A stretch of DNA of 64,000 bases from Euzebyella saccharophila (GCF_014855495.1 NZ_JACYFJ010000002.1:186001-250000); one strand, 5' to 3'; shown: positions 33,357 through 43,190, counted from the stretch's first letter. Numbers and translations are program-made. The notes: a model not told the origin generated them from the sequence alone.

Positions 33357-34634
33357 ATGCAAACCTATACTTCACAGCCTATTGCCAAAGCCTTGGGTCG
33401 CCTATTATTTTCTTTATTCTTTCTAAATACTTTTCTGATATCGGCGCAAGGGAATGGGGAGATTAAAATCAATAGCTTTAGTTTTAATGCCCAACAAAAA
33501 AGCAATTTTGCAATACTGGGTGCAGAAGAATATGTGGAAAGAGGATTAACAATAATTCACCTCATGGGTGAAACTAGGTATGAATTCAAATCTTTTGATA
33601 CCTACGGTAGTGCAGAGGCTTGCAAAGAGTTTGTTGAAGTAATTGGAAAAATGGAAAAGGACCAAGCACGTTACATAGTCTTGGCACATGATTCTGCTGC
33701 AAATGAAACTTTATCAAATTCACAGGAACTTAACTCCCTTGGTTTTCTTAAGCTTTTAGAACTCAAAGGCAGACAGGCCTATATTCTTCATAATCTAAAT
33801 GGCGAAACCTCAGAGGCAATTCATGATGTCTCGTTAAATGTAACCTTATCAATCCCTAACACCATAAATGATGGCAAAGTTTATTTCCCTAAAGAAACCT
33901 ACGAATTTGAACCCAGCGTCGATCGCTATATAGCGCATGCGGGTGGAGAAATTGACAAAGTACGGTATACCAACACCATAGAGGCATTGGATGTAAATTA
34001 CAAGAAGGGTTTCAGGCTATTTGAACTAGATATTATAGAAACTTCGGATGGTGAGTGGGTAGCTGCCCATGATTGGGAAATGTGGAGCAGGTTTACGGAT
34101 TATACGGGTGAACTGCCCCCTACCCTTGCGGAGTTTAAAAAGCACACTATTTATGGAGATTATCATACCATGGACATAAACGATATCAACCATTGGTTTT
34201 CAAATCATAAAGATGCGATTCTTGTAACAGATAAAATAAATGAACCTGTAAAGTTTGCCAATGCATTTGTGGATAAGGACCGATTGATTATGGAATTGTT
34301 CAGTCAATTATCCATTGAAGAGGCTACTCAACATGGAATAAAAGTGATGATGTCCCAAGAACCCTTATTGAGGTTAAAAGGCGATAAAGCGGACTATTTG
34401 ACCATTAACAACATTGAGCACGTGGCAGTATCCAGAAGAATAATTTCAAGCAAGAAGAAATTGATGCTTCAATTAAAGGAGAAGGGAATCAAAGTATATG
34501 TCTTTAACGTAAACTTTGATCCTGGCAAGGATGAAAAATATGTGTATGAAAATGAATTAGGCTTGGTTTATGGCATGTATGCCGATAGATGGGCTTTTGA
34601 TTCCGGAAAAACCAAAGACGAACCCACCAAATAA
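33357..34634 (+). CDS. Glycerophosphodiester phosphodiesterase-like protein with N-terminal ILEI-type domain
   Basis: A 425-residue secreted protein (signal ending ISAQG near residue 32). Residues about 35-165 resemble the interleukin-like EMT inducer (ILEI/PANDER) domain: the GLTIIHLMGE strand, the diagnostic FKSFDTYGSAEACKEF, RYIVLAHDSAANETLS and QAYILHNLNGE. Residues about 195-420 are a GDPD TIM barrel with catalytic/metal residues in YIAHAGGE, TNTIEALD, FELDIIET and AAHDWE. GDPD enzymes hydrolyse glycerophosphodiesters to glycerol-3-phosphate and an alcohol. It is convergent with the YaiO gene of the polymer operon (22 bases apart), which contains an LtaS-like gene. Confidence 0.8.
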   Translation: MQTYTSQPIAKALGRLLFSLFFLNTFLISAQGNGEIKINSFSFNAQQKSNFAILGAEEYVERGLTIIHLMGETRYEFKSFDTYGSAEACKEFVEVIGKMEKDQARYIVLAHDSAANETLSNSQELNSLGFLKLLELKGRQAYILHNLNGETSEAIHDVSLNVTLSIPNTINDGKVYFPKETYEFEPSVDRYIAHAGGEIDKVRYTNTIEALDVNYKKGFRLFELDIIETSDGEWVAAHDWEMWSRFTDYTGELPPTLAEFKKHTIYGDYHTMDINDINHWFSNHKDAILVTDKINEPVKFANAFVDKDRLIMELFSQLSIEEATQHGIKVMMSQEPLLRLKGDKADYLTINNIEHVAVSRRIISSKKKLMLQLKEKGIKVYVFNVNFDPGKDEKYVYENELGLVYGMYADRWAFDSGKTKDEPTK

Positions 34635-34656
34635 ACGGGAAACCAAAATTGATACA

Positions 34657-36000
34657 TCAGAATTTAACCTGATAGGTAATTCCAGCTGAAATTCCATAGA
34701 AAAATTTGCCCGCCGCAAATGCCAACTCCTGTCGTGTGGCACCAAGATTGGCTCTGTAGGCATTTTGATTGTTCTTGCCTGTAAATTGGTACTCTAGGCT
34801 TAATCGTTGAGATTCTACGTATAGTAGGGTTTCCGCGAGCAACTCATCACCTGATATTATTTGTCTCAATTCTGGGGAATAGCCCATTCCTACATTTACC
34901 CCAAAGAAATTTTCTGCATCCTTTAAATATTTTCTAACTAAAAGATTACCCGCAAAGCGCGTAAGATTGTCGGGTTTTGGTGTAATGTATGAACGTAGTG
35001 AAAAGTAATAATTGCCTCTGTAGTGCCCTAAGGAATTAGTAATTACGTTGACGTCTCCACTTTCAAAAGTAATATGCCTGCCCCCAGCTGAAAATTCAAT
35101 AGCTCCCGGAAGATTCACATAAAGGTCTCCCCCAAACTTATGCTCAGGATAAATGGAAGAATTGGAATATCCGTAATTTAAATACGCATAGAAACGTTTG
35201 GAAAATTTAGGATAAAAATCCAAATCATACTGTATTCCGTTTTTTCCTAACCTATTGCTATAATTTAGTCTTGGAATTAAAGCTCCGGCCATGGTTTGTC
35301 TTCGGTAGGATATACTGGTATAGATCATGGGGTCATAACGCTGATCAAAAACAGTAACCGCGTTTCGTATATCAATTCTATTATTGAATTTGTCCTTTTC
35401 AACAGGCGTTTTTATAATAGAGGACGCTACTTGTTCTTCTTCTTTGCCTCCTTCATCCTCTTCTTCTATAATTTTTTCTTTTGCTTCCTTAAGACTCTTT
35501 TTGTTTTTTGACGAAATGGCAGATTCCAAATTATACCATCCGTTTTCCGAATATTCCTTAGACTCCACCCTGCTCTTAGAAATTAACTTTAATCGCTCTA
35601 TTTCATTTTCTTTATCTAAATAGGACAAGGCCTTATTTGCCAGTCCTAGGGCAATACTCTCATTTTTAGCGTAGAGTTCATTTTTAATAGCACCTATCCA
35701 TGCGGCTTTATGGTTTCTATTATTGGTAGTTACTGTATTATACTCTCTACGGGCCGCATCATATTGTCTGTCCCAACTGTAGGTATTGGCCAATAGGGTT
35801 CGGGCATCTGCATGATTGGGTTGCTTTTCTAAAAATGATATCAATAGAGCCTTTGCCTTGCCGTGTTCCCCTTTATATGCAAGTTCATATGCTTCATCAT
35901 AGCTGTCTTGTATAGCGTTGTTAAAAGCCAAATCCTGTGCTACGCTCCAATTTAATGTTAGCAGGCAAAAAAGGATAATATATGGCATATGAAGCTTCAT
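34657..36000 (-). CDS. YaiO-family outer-membrane beta-barrel protein with TPR region
   Basis: A 447-residue protein with signal peptide (YIILFCLLTLNWSVAQ). Residues 30-160 are TPR-like helices (SYDEAYELAYKGEHGKAKAL, YSWDRQYDAARREY). A Lys/Glu-rich linker follows (KEAKEKIIEEEDEGGKEEE). From about 205 to the end a YaiO-type beta-barrel closes with ITYQVKF. TPR plus outer-membrane barrel is the layout of exopolysaccharide exporters such as PgaA. It is the last gene of the six-gene operon, starting 2 bases after the LtaS-like gene, and probably serves as its outer-membrane exit or anchoring protein. Confidence 0.85.
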   Translation of the reverse strand: MKLHMPYIILFCLLTLNWSVAQDLAFNNAIQDSYDEAYELAYKGEHGKAKALLISFLEKQPNHADARTLLANTYSWDRQYDAARREYNTVTTNNRNHKAAWIGAIKNELYAKNESIALGLANKALSYLDKENEIERLKLISKSRVESKEYSENGWYNLESAISSKNKKSLKEAKEKIIEEEDEGGKEEEQVASSIIKTPVEKDKFNNRIDIRNAVTVFDQRYDPMIYTSISYRRQTMAGALIPRLNYSNRLGKNGIQYDLDFYPKFSKRFYAYLNYGYSNSSIYPEHKFGGDLYVNLPGAIEFSAGGRHITFESGDVNVITNSLGHYRGNYYFSLRSYITPKPDNLTRFAGNLLVRKYLKDAENFFGVNVGMGYSPELRQIISGDELLAETLLYVESQRLSLEYQFTGKNNQNAYRANLGATRQELAFAAGKFFYGISAGITYQVKF

Positions 36001-36002
36001 CT

Positions 36003-38363
36003 TTAAATTGGGGATTCTTCTGATTTTAATCTTTTATTAAGAGCAATACCATTTTTCCTGGCCAAAATTTTAGCTCTGTTTATTTTGTCTTTTATTTCAT
36101 GGGCACTAGAGCTGTTCTCCTCAACCATATCTATCAGTTCCAAGCCCTCTTTAAAACGATCGGACCAATAGTACACATCAAATAAGGCCGAATAAGAGTC
36201 AATGTAATTAGGGTTCATTTTTATGCATTCCTTTAAAATTTTGATGGAGGAGGCATAATCACCGCTCCATACACTAACCCTGCCCATGAGCACTTTTGTA
36301 TCTATATGGCTTGGAGATTCTGATAAAATATACCTACAGAGCAACAATGCTTTATCATACTCTTTTTTAAACGCTAAAGCTCTGGCTTTCATATAAACTT
36401 TATCAAAATTCTCACCGTTATAGACGCTGTTGATCCAGATAATTTCGCTATCCGTAAATTTTTCCTTTTTTACGCTAAAAATTGCGAGGCTGTCCGGTAT
36501 AATTTTGTTGTTGTTGGTAACATAGGAGTTCATTGACTTAAAAGACCTCAATTTTGTTTCCAAATTAGAACCTCCAAAAGCACTATGAACATCTAAATTT
36601 TCATCAAGATTAAAGACATTACCATTGGAGTAGAATTTTTCTCCACTAATGTATTCCTTCAGCTCATTTTTGTTCCTCATTAACGGAATTTCCTTAGTAC
36701 CCCTAAAATCTTGGTTCATATCCAAGGCATCTCCCATCCAAGCAACTTTTTTAGGCATTTTCATTTCATACTCAGCATCCAGAAGTGCCAGTAGGCTTGG
36801 AGTTACATCAAAATGTGAATTTATGGCACTAATTTTTTTAGTTTCTTTTAGCAGAGGACTATAAATAATAAGAGGAACGTGGAAGCGGCTTAAATTATTT
36901 CTTTGCGGAATAGGTATAAGCCTATGGTCTCCGGTAATCACAAAAATGGTATTATCGTACCCCGGTTGTTTTTTGTATTCTTCAAATACATATTCCAAGG
37001 CTTCATCCGTATATAGCAAGGTTGCAAAAACATTGCTGTTTTTTTCTATAATTTTTTTGGTTTTCCCCTCGTACGGGCCTTGTGATAGAATTTTCTGGGC
37101 CTTCTTCTCATAAACTTCCGGTTGCGGTGGAATAAAAGGCTCATGCGTACTTATGGTCATATATACCTCCATTCTTGGGGCTTCCTCATTTCTGGGAAGA
37201 CTCATACTCTTTTTAAACAGTTCCTTATCCGGATAGCCCCAAGAGGAACCTGCGGCATCTTCGGCCTGCATGGTATATTTACTTCCAAAGCCTGATTTGT
37301 CCAATACAAAGTCTACATTTTCGCTATTTAAAAAGCGGTCTACATTGTCAAACGCACTATTGGTTCCTTGATAGAAAGCTGTGCTATATCCATTATTTTT
37401 AAGTACCCCATAAAGGGTAAGCTTATTTGGATATTTCTCAAGTTCCATAAAACCACTTTTTCCAAAGGGAAGCGATCCCATTAAAGATGGTAGTACTCCA
37501 AAAGTTCTACCGGTATTACTCAAACAATTCTCCCAATAGAGGGATTTTGTGGTCAACTTATCAAGGAAGGGCGTATAGCCCCCAAATTCCGCACCTTCAC
37601 CAACAAAGTCCCTACCAAGGCCTTCAATCATGATGAAAACTATATGGGGTTTTTCCTTTTTAAGATCAAAATAGGGGCCTAATACATTTTCAGTTTTTTT
37701 GGTTTTTATAAGCGGATACTCTACTTCGGAATTATAGGAAGTGTCCTCCGTGGAAGACTCGTAAATATTAAGTGCTAGATATTGCGTTTTATTGTGGTCA
37801 ATGGGCTTACCTTCCAAAAAGAGTGTCATAATGAACATACTGAACAAAATGATCGTGAAAGGATACATTCTGCTTATGTAGTGGTAGTGCTTACTCGTAA
37901 GCTTATATAGTCCGAAAAATAGGCCGATTATTACCGCGACCCCAATTATTAAAGAGAAGGAAAGACCTCCAGAATTGGCAATCGTCATTCTTATATCCTC
38001 AAAACTATACCCTAGTAAATCTGAACCAAGTGGCACCAAAGCTGTACAGAAATAACTAATTAGCATGGCCTCTATGATCAACAAAATAATGAGCAATACA
38101 AATATGAGGTTGAAGCCATACTTTGGTCTAAGATTCTCCCAAAAGTTAAACGGGAATACAAGTAATACACCAACAATGGAAGCATATCCTATTTGATGTA
38201 CGGCCGCAATTAAGAAACTGGTGCCAATAATTGTGTCCACAACCCCCTTTAAGTACAGGGTAGCGTATTGATAAAGGGTAAGCACCAAAAGACTACCAAA
38301 AAATGAAATGATCATTCTGGTGTAGTGCTTTAAACTGTATCTATCAATTTTACTGGTATTCAT
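36003..38363 (-). CDS. LtaS/alkaline-phosphatase-superfamily membrane phosphotransferase with C-terminal TPRs
   Basis: A 786-residue protein. Five membrane helices lie within residues 20-185. The extracytoplasmic sulfatase/LtaS-type domain spans about 235-560: FIMIEGLGRDF (metal ligand Glu247), the nucleophile Thr probably in SNTGRTFGVLPSL (Thr287), STHEPF (His407) and ITGDHRL (Asp479/His480). Residues 640-770 are TPR-like (LAFKKEYDKALLLCRYILSE, YYWSDRFKEGLELIDMVEE). LtaS enzymes transfer glycerophosphate from phosphatidylglycerol; related MdoB/EptA enzymes transfer phosphoglycerol or phosphoethanolamine to glycans. In this operon it probably decorates the polymer made by the GT2 enzyme. Confidence 0.85.
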   Translation of the reverse strand: MNTSKIDRYSLKHYTRMIISFFGSLLVLTLYQYATLYLKGVVDTIIGTSFLIAAVHQIGYASIVGVLLVFPFNFWENLRPKYGFNLIFVLLIILLIIEAMLISYFCTALVPLGSDLLGYSFEDIRMTIANSGGLSFSLIIGVAVIIGLFFGLYKLTSKHYHYISRMYPFTIILFSMFIMTLFLEGKPIDHNKTQYLALNIYESSTEDTSYNSEVEYPLIKTKKTENVLGPYFDLKKEKPHIVFIMIEGLGRDFVGEGAEFGGYTPFLDKLTTKSLYWENCLSNTGRTFGVLPSLMGSLPFGKSGFMELEKYPNKLTLYGVLKNNGYSTAFYQGTNSAFDNVDRFLNSENVDFVLDKSGFGSKYTMQAEDAAGSSWGYPDKELFKKSMSLPRNEEAPRMEVYMTISTHEPFIPPQPEVYEKKAQKILSQGPYEGKTKKIIEKNSNVFATLLYTDEALEYVFEEYKKQPGYDNTIFVITGDHRLIPIPQRNNLSRFHVPLIIYSPLLKETKKISAINSHFDVTPSLLALLDAEYEMKMPKKVAWMGDALDMNQDFRGTKEIPLMRNKNELKEYISGEKFYSNGNVFNLDENLDVHSAFGGSNLETKLRSFKSMNSYVTNNNKIIPDSLAIFSVKKEKFTDSEIIWINSVYNGENFDKVYMKARALAFKKEYDKALLLCRYILSESPSHIDTKVLMGRVSVWSGDYASSIKILKECIKMNPNYIDSYSALFDVYYWSDRFKEGLELIDMVEENSSSAHEIKDKINRAKILARKNGIALNKRLKSEESPI

Positions 38364-38368
38364 ATTCT

Positions 38369-39799
38369 TTAGGTTGCTTTTGCAAAACCTTTTCTAACTT
38401 GTGACCCCCACCCGGATTTAATTTTAAACAGTTTCTTATAATTACCCCTCACTGCGGACCATACTACGATGGGATGAAAAGCAATTGGTTCTATTATTGC
38501 GCAGAACATCAATATTAAAATGTCTTTCGTCTTTTTATACTCATTGTAGCTATACACATCCCAAAGGATGGCATAAAAGGAGAACATAACGGAGAACACA
38601 TAGACCATGACGGTAATGGCAATGAAAAAATCCCAATTTAGTATTCCCAAATACATAAAGAGAATAATGGTGAAGAACCCAAAAAATTCCATTAATGGAG
38701 CGAGCCATTCATAAAAAAACCAATAAGGATAACTTAGTAGTCCCAAGCGCCCATAACGGGAATTAAAGAACATATCCTTGTGCTTAAAAAGGGTCTCCAA
38801 ATTACCCCTAGCCCAGCGATCTCTCTGATTAATCAAAATTTTCATGTCTTCCGGAACTTCCGTCCAACATAAAGGGTCAGGAATATACTCGATGGTATAG
38901 GGTTCCCGCTTATCATGCATATATCTCCTCATCTTAAAGACAATTTCCATGTCCTCGCCCACTGTGCCTGTATCATAACCTCCCACCTCCAAAGCAATTT
39001 CCCTGTCAAAAAAACCGAAAGCACCTGAGATGATCAACAAACTGTCAATACGCCCCCAAGCCATTCTTCCAAGAATAAAAGAGCGTGTATATTCCAGTAA
39101 TTGAAAGCGGGCCAACCAGCTTTTGGGCAACCGTATTTCTTCTAATTGACCTCCTTCTATCACACAGGAATTAGCTACTCTTATGACACCTCCTACGGCT
39201 ATAACCCTTTTTTCGGAACGTTGATAAAAAGACTTGACCACATGTAATAACGCATCAGGAAGTAAAAGACAATCTACATCTATACAACCTACATACCTAC
39301 TGGTAGACAAGGCCATCCCGGTATTTAATGCATCTGATTTTCCTCCGTTTTCCTTATCGATTACCGTTAATTTTGCAAATGCCCTGTGAGGTGATTTGTA
39401 AACCCCTCTTATGAGTTTGTTCTTCCAATTAGGATCAATTTCAAAATCAATTTTCTCAAGGTCATAGGCATCAATCATTTTTTGGAGGGTATCATCCTTG
39501 CTCCCATCGTTTACCACCATCACCTCATAATTCACATACCTAAGGGACATTAAAGACCGTATATTTTCAACTATGGTAAGTCCTTCATTGTAGGCAGGTG
39601 CAATTATGGTGATACTGGGTGAAAGTGGCGAAGCCATAATTTTAGATAGGTCTCCAAAACTATTTTTCTTTCTATAATGGATGGAATTTCTTGTTGATAG
39701 ATAGCCCATAATGGTAAAAAGGGTAAATAGAATGACCGTAAACATTAAGAAAACAATGTTTATGTATTCTAGGGCTATATCAAAAAAAGTTGTATCCAT
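38369..39799 (-). CDS. Membrane-embedded processive family 2 glycosyltransferase
   Basis: A 476-residue GT2 enzyme related to PgaC/cellulose and hyaluronan synthases. One helix at 14-34, a cytoplasmic catalytic domain, then four helices at about 355-445. Catalytic residues: VNDGSKDD (Asp98), DVD (174-176), GED (281-283) and QRDRW (325-329), the Q..RW mark of processive synthases. The enzyme would polymerise a UDP-sugar and move the chain across the inner membrane. Starts 3 bases after the HEAT protein and is followed after 5 bases by the LtaS-like gene. The monomer (GlcNAc in PgaC) cannot be read from sequence. Confidence 0.9.
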   Translation of the reverse strand: MDTTFFDIALEYINIVFLMFTVILFTLFTIMGYLSTRNSIHYRKKNSFGDLSKIMASPLSPSITIIAPAYNEGLTIVENIRSLMSLRYVNYEVMVVNDGSKDDTLQKMIDAYDLEKIDFEIDPNWKNKLIRGVYKSPHRAFAKLTVIDKENGGKSDALNTGMALSTSRYVGCIDVDCLLLPDALLHVVKSFYQRSEKRVIAVGGVIRVANSCVIEGGQLEEIRLPKSWLARFQLLEYTRSFILGRMAWGRIDSLLIISGAFGFFDREIALEVGGYDTGTVGEDMEIVFKMRRYMHDKREPYTIEYIPDPLCWTEVPEDMKILINQRDRWARGNLETLFKHKDMFFNSRYGRLGLLSYPYWFFYEWLAPLMEFFGFFTIILFMYLGILNWDFFIAITVMVYVFSVMFSFYAILWDVYSYNEYKKTKDILILMFCAIIEPIAFHPIVVWSAVRGNYKKLFKIKSGWGSQVRKGFAKAT

Positions 39800-39802
39800 A
39801 TT

Positions 39803-42800
39803 TTATCTATGGAAGGCCTTTGTGAACTGATAAATTTGGAACATTAACGAGGCCCCGTTGGGGGTAATTTCTACGGCCTCCACTGGTAATTCCAATATTT
39901 TCTTGGGATAGGTTTTATCAAGAACTTCAGAAACTTCAAAGTCAATAGTAAAAAGCTCTTCATCAAAGTATTCATTCCCATCAATCTCGCTAATTACCTC
40001 TTGGTATTCTTCCGTGGTATAGGTAACACTTGGGTTTTCCTTGGCCATTTGATGATCAAAAAGTTCTTTGGTAAGCACTTCATCATCTACTTTTTTTTTA
40101 AAACTTTTGGTATCTGATTTATTTGAAACCTTTGCCACCAAAGTTTTAAGAACAGTTTGGGCCTTTTTTCTAATCTGAGGATCGGGGTCTTCCAAAAGAT
40201 TGTCCAAAAACTCAATTTCCTTTTCGTCCCCTACAGCCACCACTTCATCTAAAAGAATTAATTTGGCCTCTGTGTCTATACTTTTGAATAAGTCTGCAAA
40301 AACACTGAAGTTTGGTAGGTTTAGGGGTGCCGATTCTTCTTTTTTGGTCTTTTTGTTTTCAGTAATATGTTGTGAAAATGAAGCAATCAGTTGACTTATT
40401 CTGTCTTTAATGAACGTTTTGGTTTCACCTTCCAATAACTCTTCTAGTAACGGTATTTCCCTATGGTCTCCTAATTCCTGAAGGTCATCTAATAGGCCCA
40501 TCATATAGGTCTCGTGCTCATCATAATAAATAGGTTCTGGAATAAGGTTTGAGTAGCTTTTATCATCAGATGAGGAGTTGTTTATTTCCTCATATTCTAC
40601 TTCTATTTGCCCCAACTCATTTTGCTCCATCAACCAAGAAATAACATCATCTGCATTAGAACTATCCGCATCAATACTAACTTTTGCCATTGGCTCTTCC
40701 TCCAGTTCAAAGACCGGCTCTGTAGATTCTATTGGGGTTTTGCCGGATTGTTCAAAATCTATTTCAAAATCAGATAGCGTGTAACCTTCCAAGGTAGTCA
40801 GATTTGGTTCCTTTGCTTCCTCACTAGGTAATTCTAGTTCTTGCTCCTCCTTTGTAGGCTCAAAACTACCATCGGTTACCAATGGTAGAAAATTTAAGTC
40901 CTCTATTTCCTCCGGTGAATTTTCAACTTCACTGTTATCTATTGCTTGCGATTCTTCTTCGCTATCAATTACAATGGGAAGAAATTGAAAATCACTGATG
41001 TCTAAATCAAAATCAACATTTTCAATGGGATTTGGAATATCCTCCACCTTTATTACCTCGTACGCTACCTCTATTTGACGGATATCTTTCTCAGGTTGGT
41101 GTGAATCATTCATGATTGAATTGTTTTGGTGGTATAAGTCATTTGATTCTTGGATAACAATGGGCAAAAAATTAAAGTCAAGGTCTATTGATGATGAAGG
41201 TTGATCGCTATAATCTTCCGTAAGTTCAATAGAACCTAAAGACGCTGTGGTAAAGGAATACTTCTCGGATTCAATAACGGATTGCTCTTTATGTTCATCG
41301 TTAATTGGCACTTCTTCCTTTGAGGGTTCCCTAGAAACATCGGTTTCTTCTTTTTCCTCAGGTTTTTCTTGAGCAATTTCTAATTGCTGTTCAACAACAA
41401 CAATAGGGTTCTCTTCTGTTGTTTCACTTTCCGTTTGCCCTATGGGCATTTCATTATCCTTTATCTCTTTTTCCTTTTCCAGATTTGAAGGCGATTTGAT
41501 TTCATTGCTCGTCCCTATTGAAGATTCATTTTCTGTAGTCAAGGAACTTGTTTGATGGTCTTCAGAAGATACATCTTCCATTTTTTTAGCAGACATTCTA
41601 TTTTTGATTGCTTCAATGGCTTCTTGAGATAAAACTTCTTCTTGATCTTCTACTTGTTCTGTGTTTTGCTCATTGGTTTCTTGAGGTTCTAATTCTTTTG
41701 GTTTTTCTATCGGCAAATTAGAAAGAAGAGGTTGTATGCCCTTGTTGTCCAATCCCTCCGTAGGCATAATGGTATCTGGTGAAATCATATTTATAGCACC
41801 AAAAGCCTTGCTTTTAACTGCAAAATTTCCTTCGCTGTCCGCTACTTTTTCCAAGAATGCTATATCCGTATCACTACCTAATTCACCAATGGTTCCCAAA
41901 ATACTTACTTTAATATCCACATTACATTTTGGGAAAACCTGTTTTAGCATTGGGATGGCATCGGTAACATAGAATTCCTGAATGCATTGTATGGCCTCTG
42001 TTTTGATTTGGTTATTTCTGTGCTTTACCAATTCAATAAGGGCCGCGTTGGCATCGTTCTGGTTGTAATGTTTTATAAGGCGAATGGCAAATAGCACTAC
42101 ATGTTTATTGGTACTGGTAAGCCAATATTTAAAACGAGGAGGTTCAAAATTTTCTCTATTTCTTAGTACATCTAGTAGTTTCAGTTGTTGCCACTCAGAA
42201 ATTTTGTAGCGAGTAGTGTCCAAAAAATAGTTGATTCCCTCCGGTTTGAGGGTTACAGCAGCTATTTCTGCTTGTTTTCTAACGGTATGTCTACGATCAT
42301 TTATAAACTTGATAATAAAACTATAGGCAGGTTCTACCTGCATTTGAGTCAAATGAGAAATACCTTTTGCAATAACTTCCCATTTCCAACTTTTTAGCTT
42401 TTCGTAGGCATCTTGGTCAAGTCCCAGGTCTTGATATAATTTAAAAAGTCTTTGTTTGGTATCCCCAGAAACATCCTTCCGTAAATCCAGTAATACCTCG
42501 GTAAGAATTTTTCGGTTGAAATCGTTCTTAATCAGTTCCCTTATCTGTATTTTAAGATCTATATAATTTGATTTCTCCTCTTTATCGGCATTTTCCTCGT
42601 AGAACAAAAATTCACTAACCATTGGGGAAAGCTCCATTTTGCGCTTTTTGGTTTTGGAAGATTTATAGGAAATATTGTTTCTAAAGATAAATACCGAAAC
42701 AAAATAAAGTGCCGCTAAGGAAATGAATACAATGGTAAGTATCCACAACGAATCAGTATCGATTTTTGGTGCAGTTACAAAAAGAAAAATGGTATGTATC

Positions 42801-42814
42801 GCCCGTATTAGCAA
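39803..42814 (-). CDS. Membrane-anchored HEAT-repeat scaffold protein, 1003 aa
   Basis: Unusual large protein. Residues 23-44 form one membrane helix. Residues 85-345 are HEAT/ARM-like helical repeats (FIIKFINDRRHTVRKQAEIA, ALIELVKHRNNQIKTEAIQC, SILGTIGELGSDTDIAFLEK). Residues 370-760 are acidic and disordered, with the motif FLP(I/L)V repeated at 549, 611 and 642 and QIEVxYE(V/E)I repeated at 580 and 736. Two more HEAT-like units lie at about 765-925. It probably scaffolds the synthase and signalling proteins on the cytoplasmic side. The start is TTG at 42814, directly after the receiver gene; no ATG precedes the membrane helix, so the exact N-terminus is uncertain. Confidence 0.78.
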   Translation of the reverse strand: MLIRAIHTIFLFVTAPKIDTDSLWILTIVFISLAALYFVSVFIFRNNISYKSSKTKKRKMELSPMVSEFLFYEENADKEEKSNYIDLKIQIRELIKNDFNRKILTEVLLDLRKDVSGDTKQRLFKLYQDLGLDQDAYEKLKSWKWEVIAKGISHLTQMQVEPAYSFIIKFINDRRHTVRKQAEIAAVTLKPEGINYFLDTTRYKISEWQQLKLLDVLRNRENFEPPRFKYWLTSTNKHVVLFAIRLIKHYNQNDANAALIELVKHRNNQIKTEAIQCIQEFYVTDAIPMLKQVFPKCNVDIKVSILGTIGELGSDTDIAFLEKVADSEGNFAVKSKAFGAINMISPDTIMPTEGLDNKGIQPLLSNLPIEKPKELEPQETNEQNTEQVEDQEEVLSQEAIEAIKNRMSAKKMEDVSSEDHQTSSLTTENESSIGTSNEIKSPSNLEKEKEIKDNEMPIGQTESETTEENPIVVVEQQLEIAQEKPEEKEETDVSREPSKEEVPINDEHKEQSVIESEKYSFTTASLGSIELTEDYSDQPSSSIDLDFNFLPIVIQESNDLYHQNNSIMNDSHQPEKDIRQIEVAYEVIKVEDIPNPIENVDFDLDISDFQFLPIVIDSEEESQAIDNSEVENSPEEIEDLNFLPLVTDGSFEPTKEEQELELPSEEAKEPNLTTLEGYTLSDFEIDFEQSGKTPIESTEPVFELEEEPMAKVSIDADSSNADDVISWLMEQNELGQIEVEYEEINNSSSDDKSYSNLIPEPIYYDEHETYMMGLLDDLQELGDHREIPLLEELLEGETKTFIKDRISQLIASFSQHITENKKTKKEESAPLNLPNFSVFADLFKSIDTEAKLILLDEVVAVGDEKEIEFLDNLLEDPDPQIRKKAQTVLKTLVAKVSNKSDTKSFKKKVDDEVLTKELFDHQMAKENPSVTYTTEEYQEVISEIDGNEYFDEELFTIDFEVSEVLDKTYPKKILELPVEAVEITPNGASLMFQIYQFTKAFHR

Positions 42815-42815
42815 T

Positions 42816-43187
42816 CTAATTTTTGTTTAATTCCCTAGCTACCCTTACCAACAGTTCTGAGGGGCTTACAGGTTTTGAAATAAAATCATTGGCGCCCAGT
42901 TCAAAGGCGTTGATTACATTTTCTTCGTTACCTGCAGAAGAGATAATTATAATCGGAATCGTACTTTTAAGTTCGTTACGCACATAGTCAATAAGCTCCA
43001 TCCCTGAGAAATAGGGCATCATAATATCGCTAACAATAATATCTGGCATACGCTGCGCCAAGTATTCCTTAACTTGCTTGCCATCACCACTGTGTACGAC
43101 GTCATAACCTCCTTTTTTCAAACGAAAGTTGAGCAAGGAGGCCAATAATTCATCATCTTCTGCCAGTAATAAGCTCTTTTTTGCCAT
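42816..43187 (-). CDS. Stand-alone response regulator receiver domain (CheY-like)
   Basis: A 123-residue single-domain receiver. The acidic pocket is Glu10-Asp11-Asp12, the phosphoacceptor is Asp54 in VSDIMMP, the switch Ser is in IISSAG (83/84) and the conserved Lys is 105 in ISKPVSP. It has no output domain, so it must act by protein contact. Its position between an Hpt gene (3 bases) and the HEAT scaffold (1 base) suggests that the phosphorylated receiver acts on the scaffold or synthase. Confidence 0.92.
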   Translation of the reverse strand: MAKKSLLLAEDDELLASLLNFRLKKGGYDVVHSGDGKQVKEYLAQRMPDIIVSDIMMPYFSGMELIDYVRNELKSTIPIIIISSAGNEENVINAFELGANDFISKPVSPSELLVRVARELNKN

Positions 43188-43190
43188 AGT

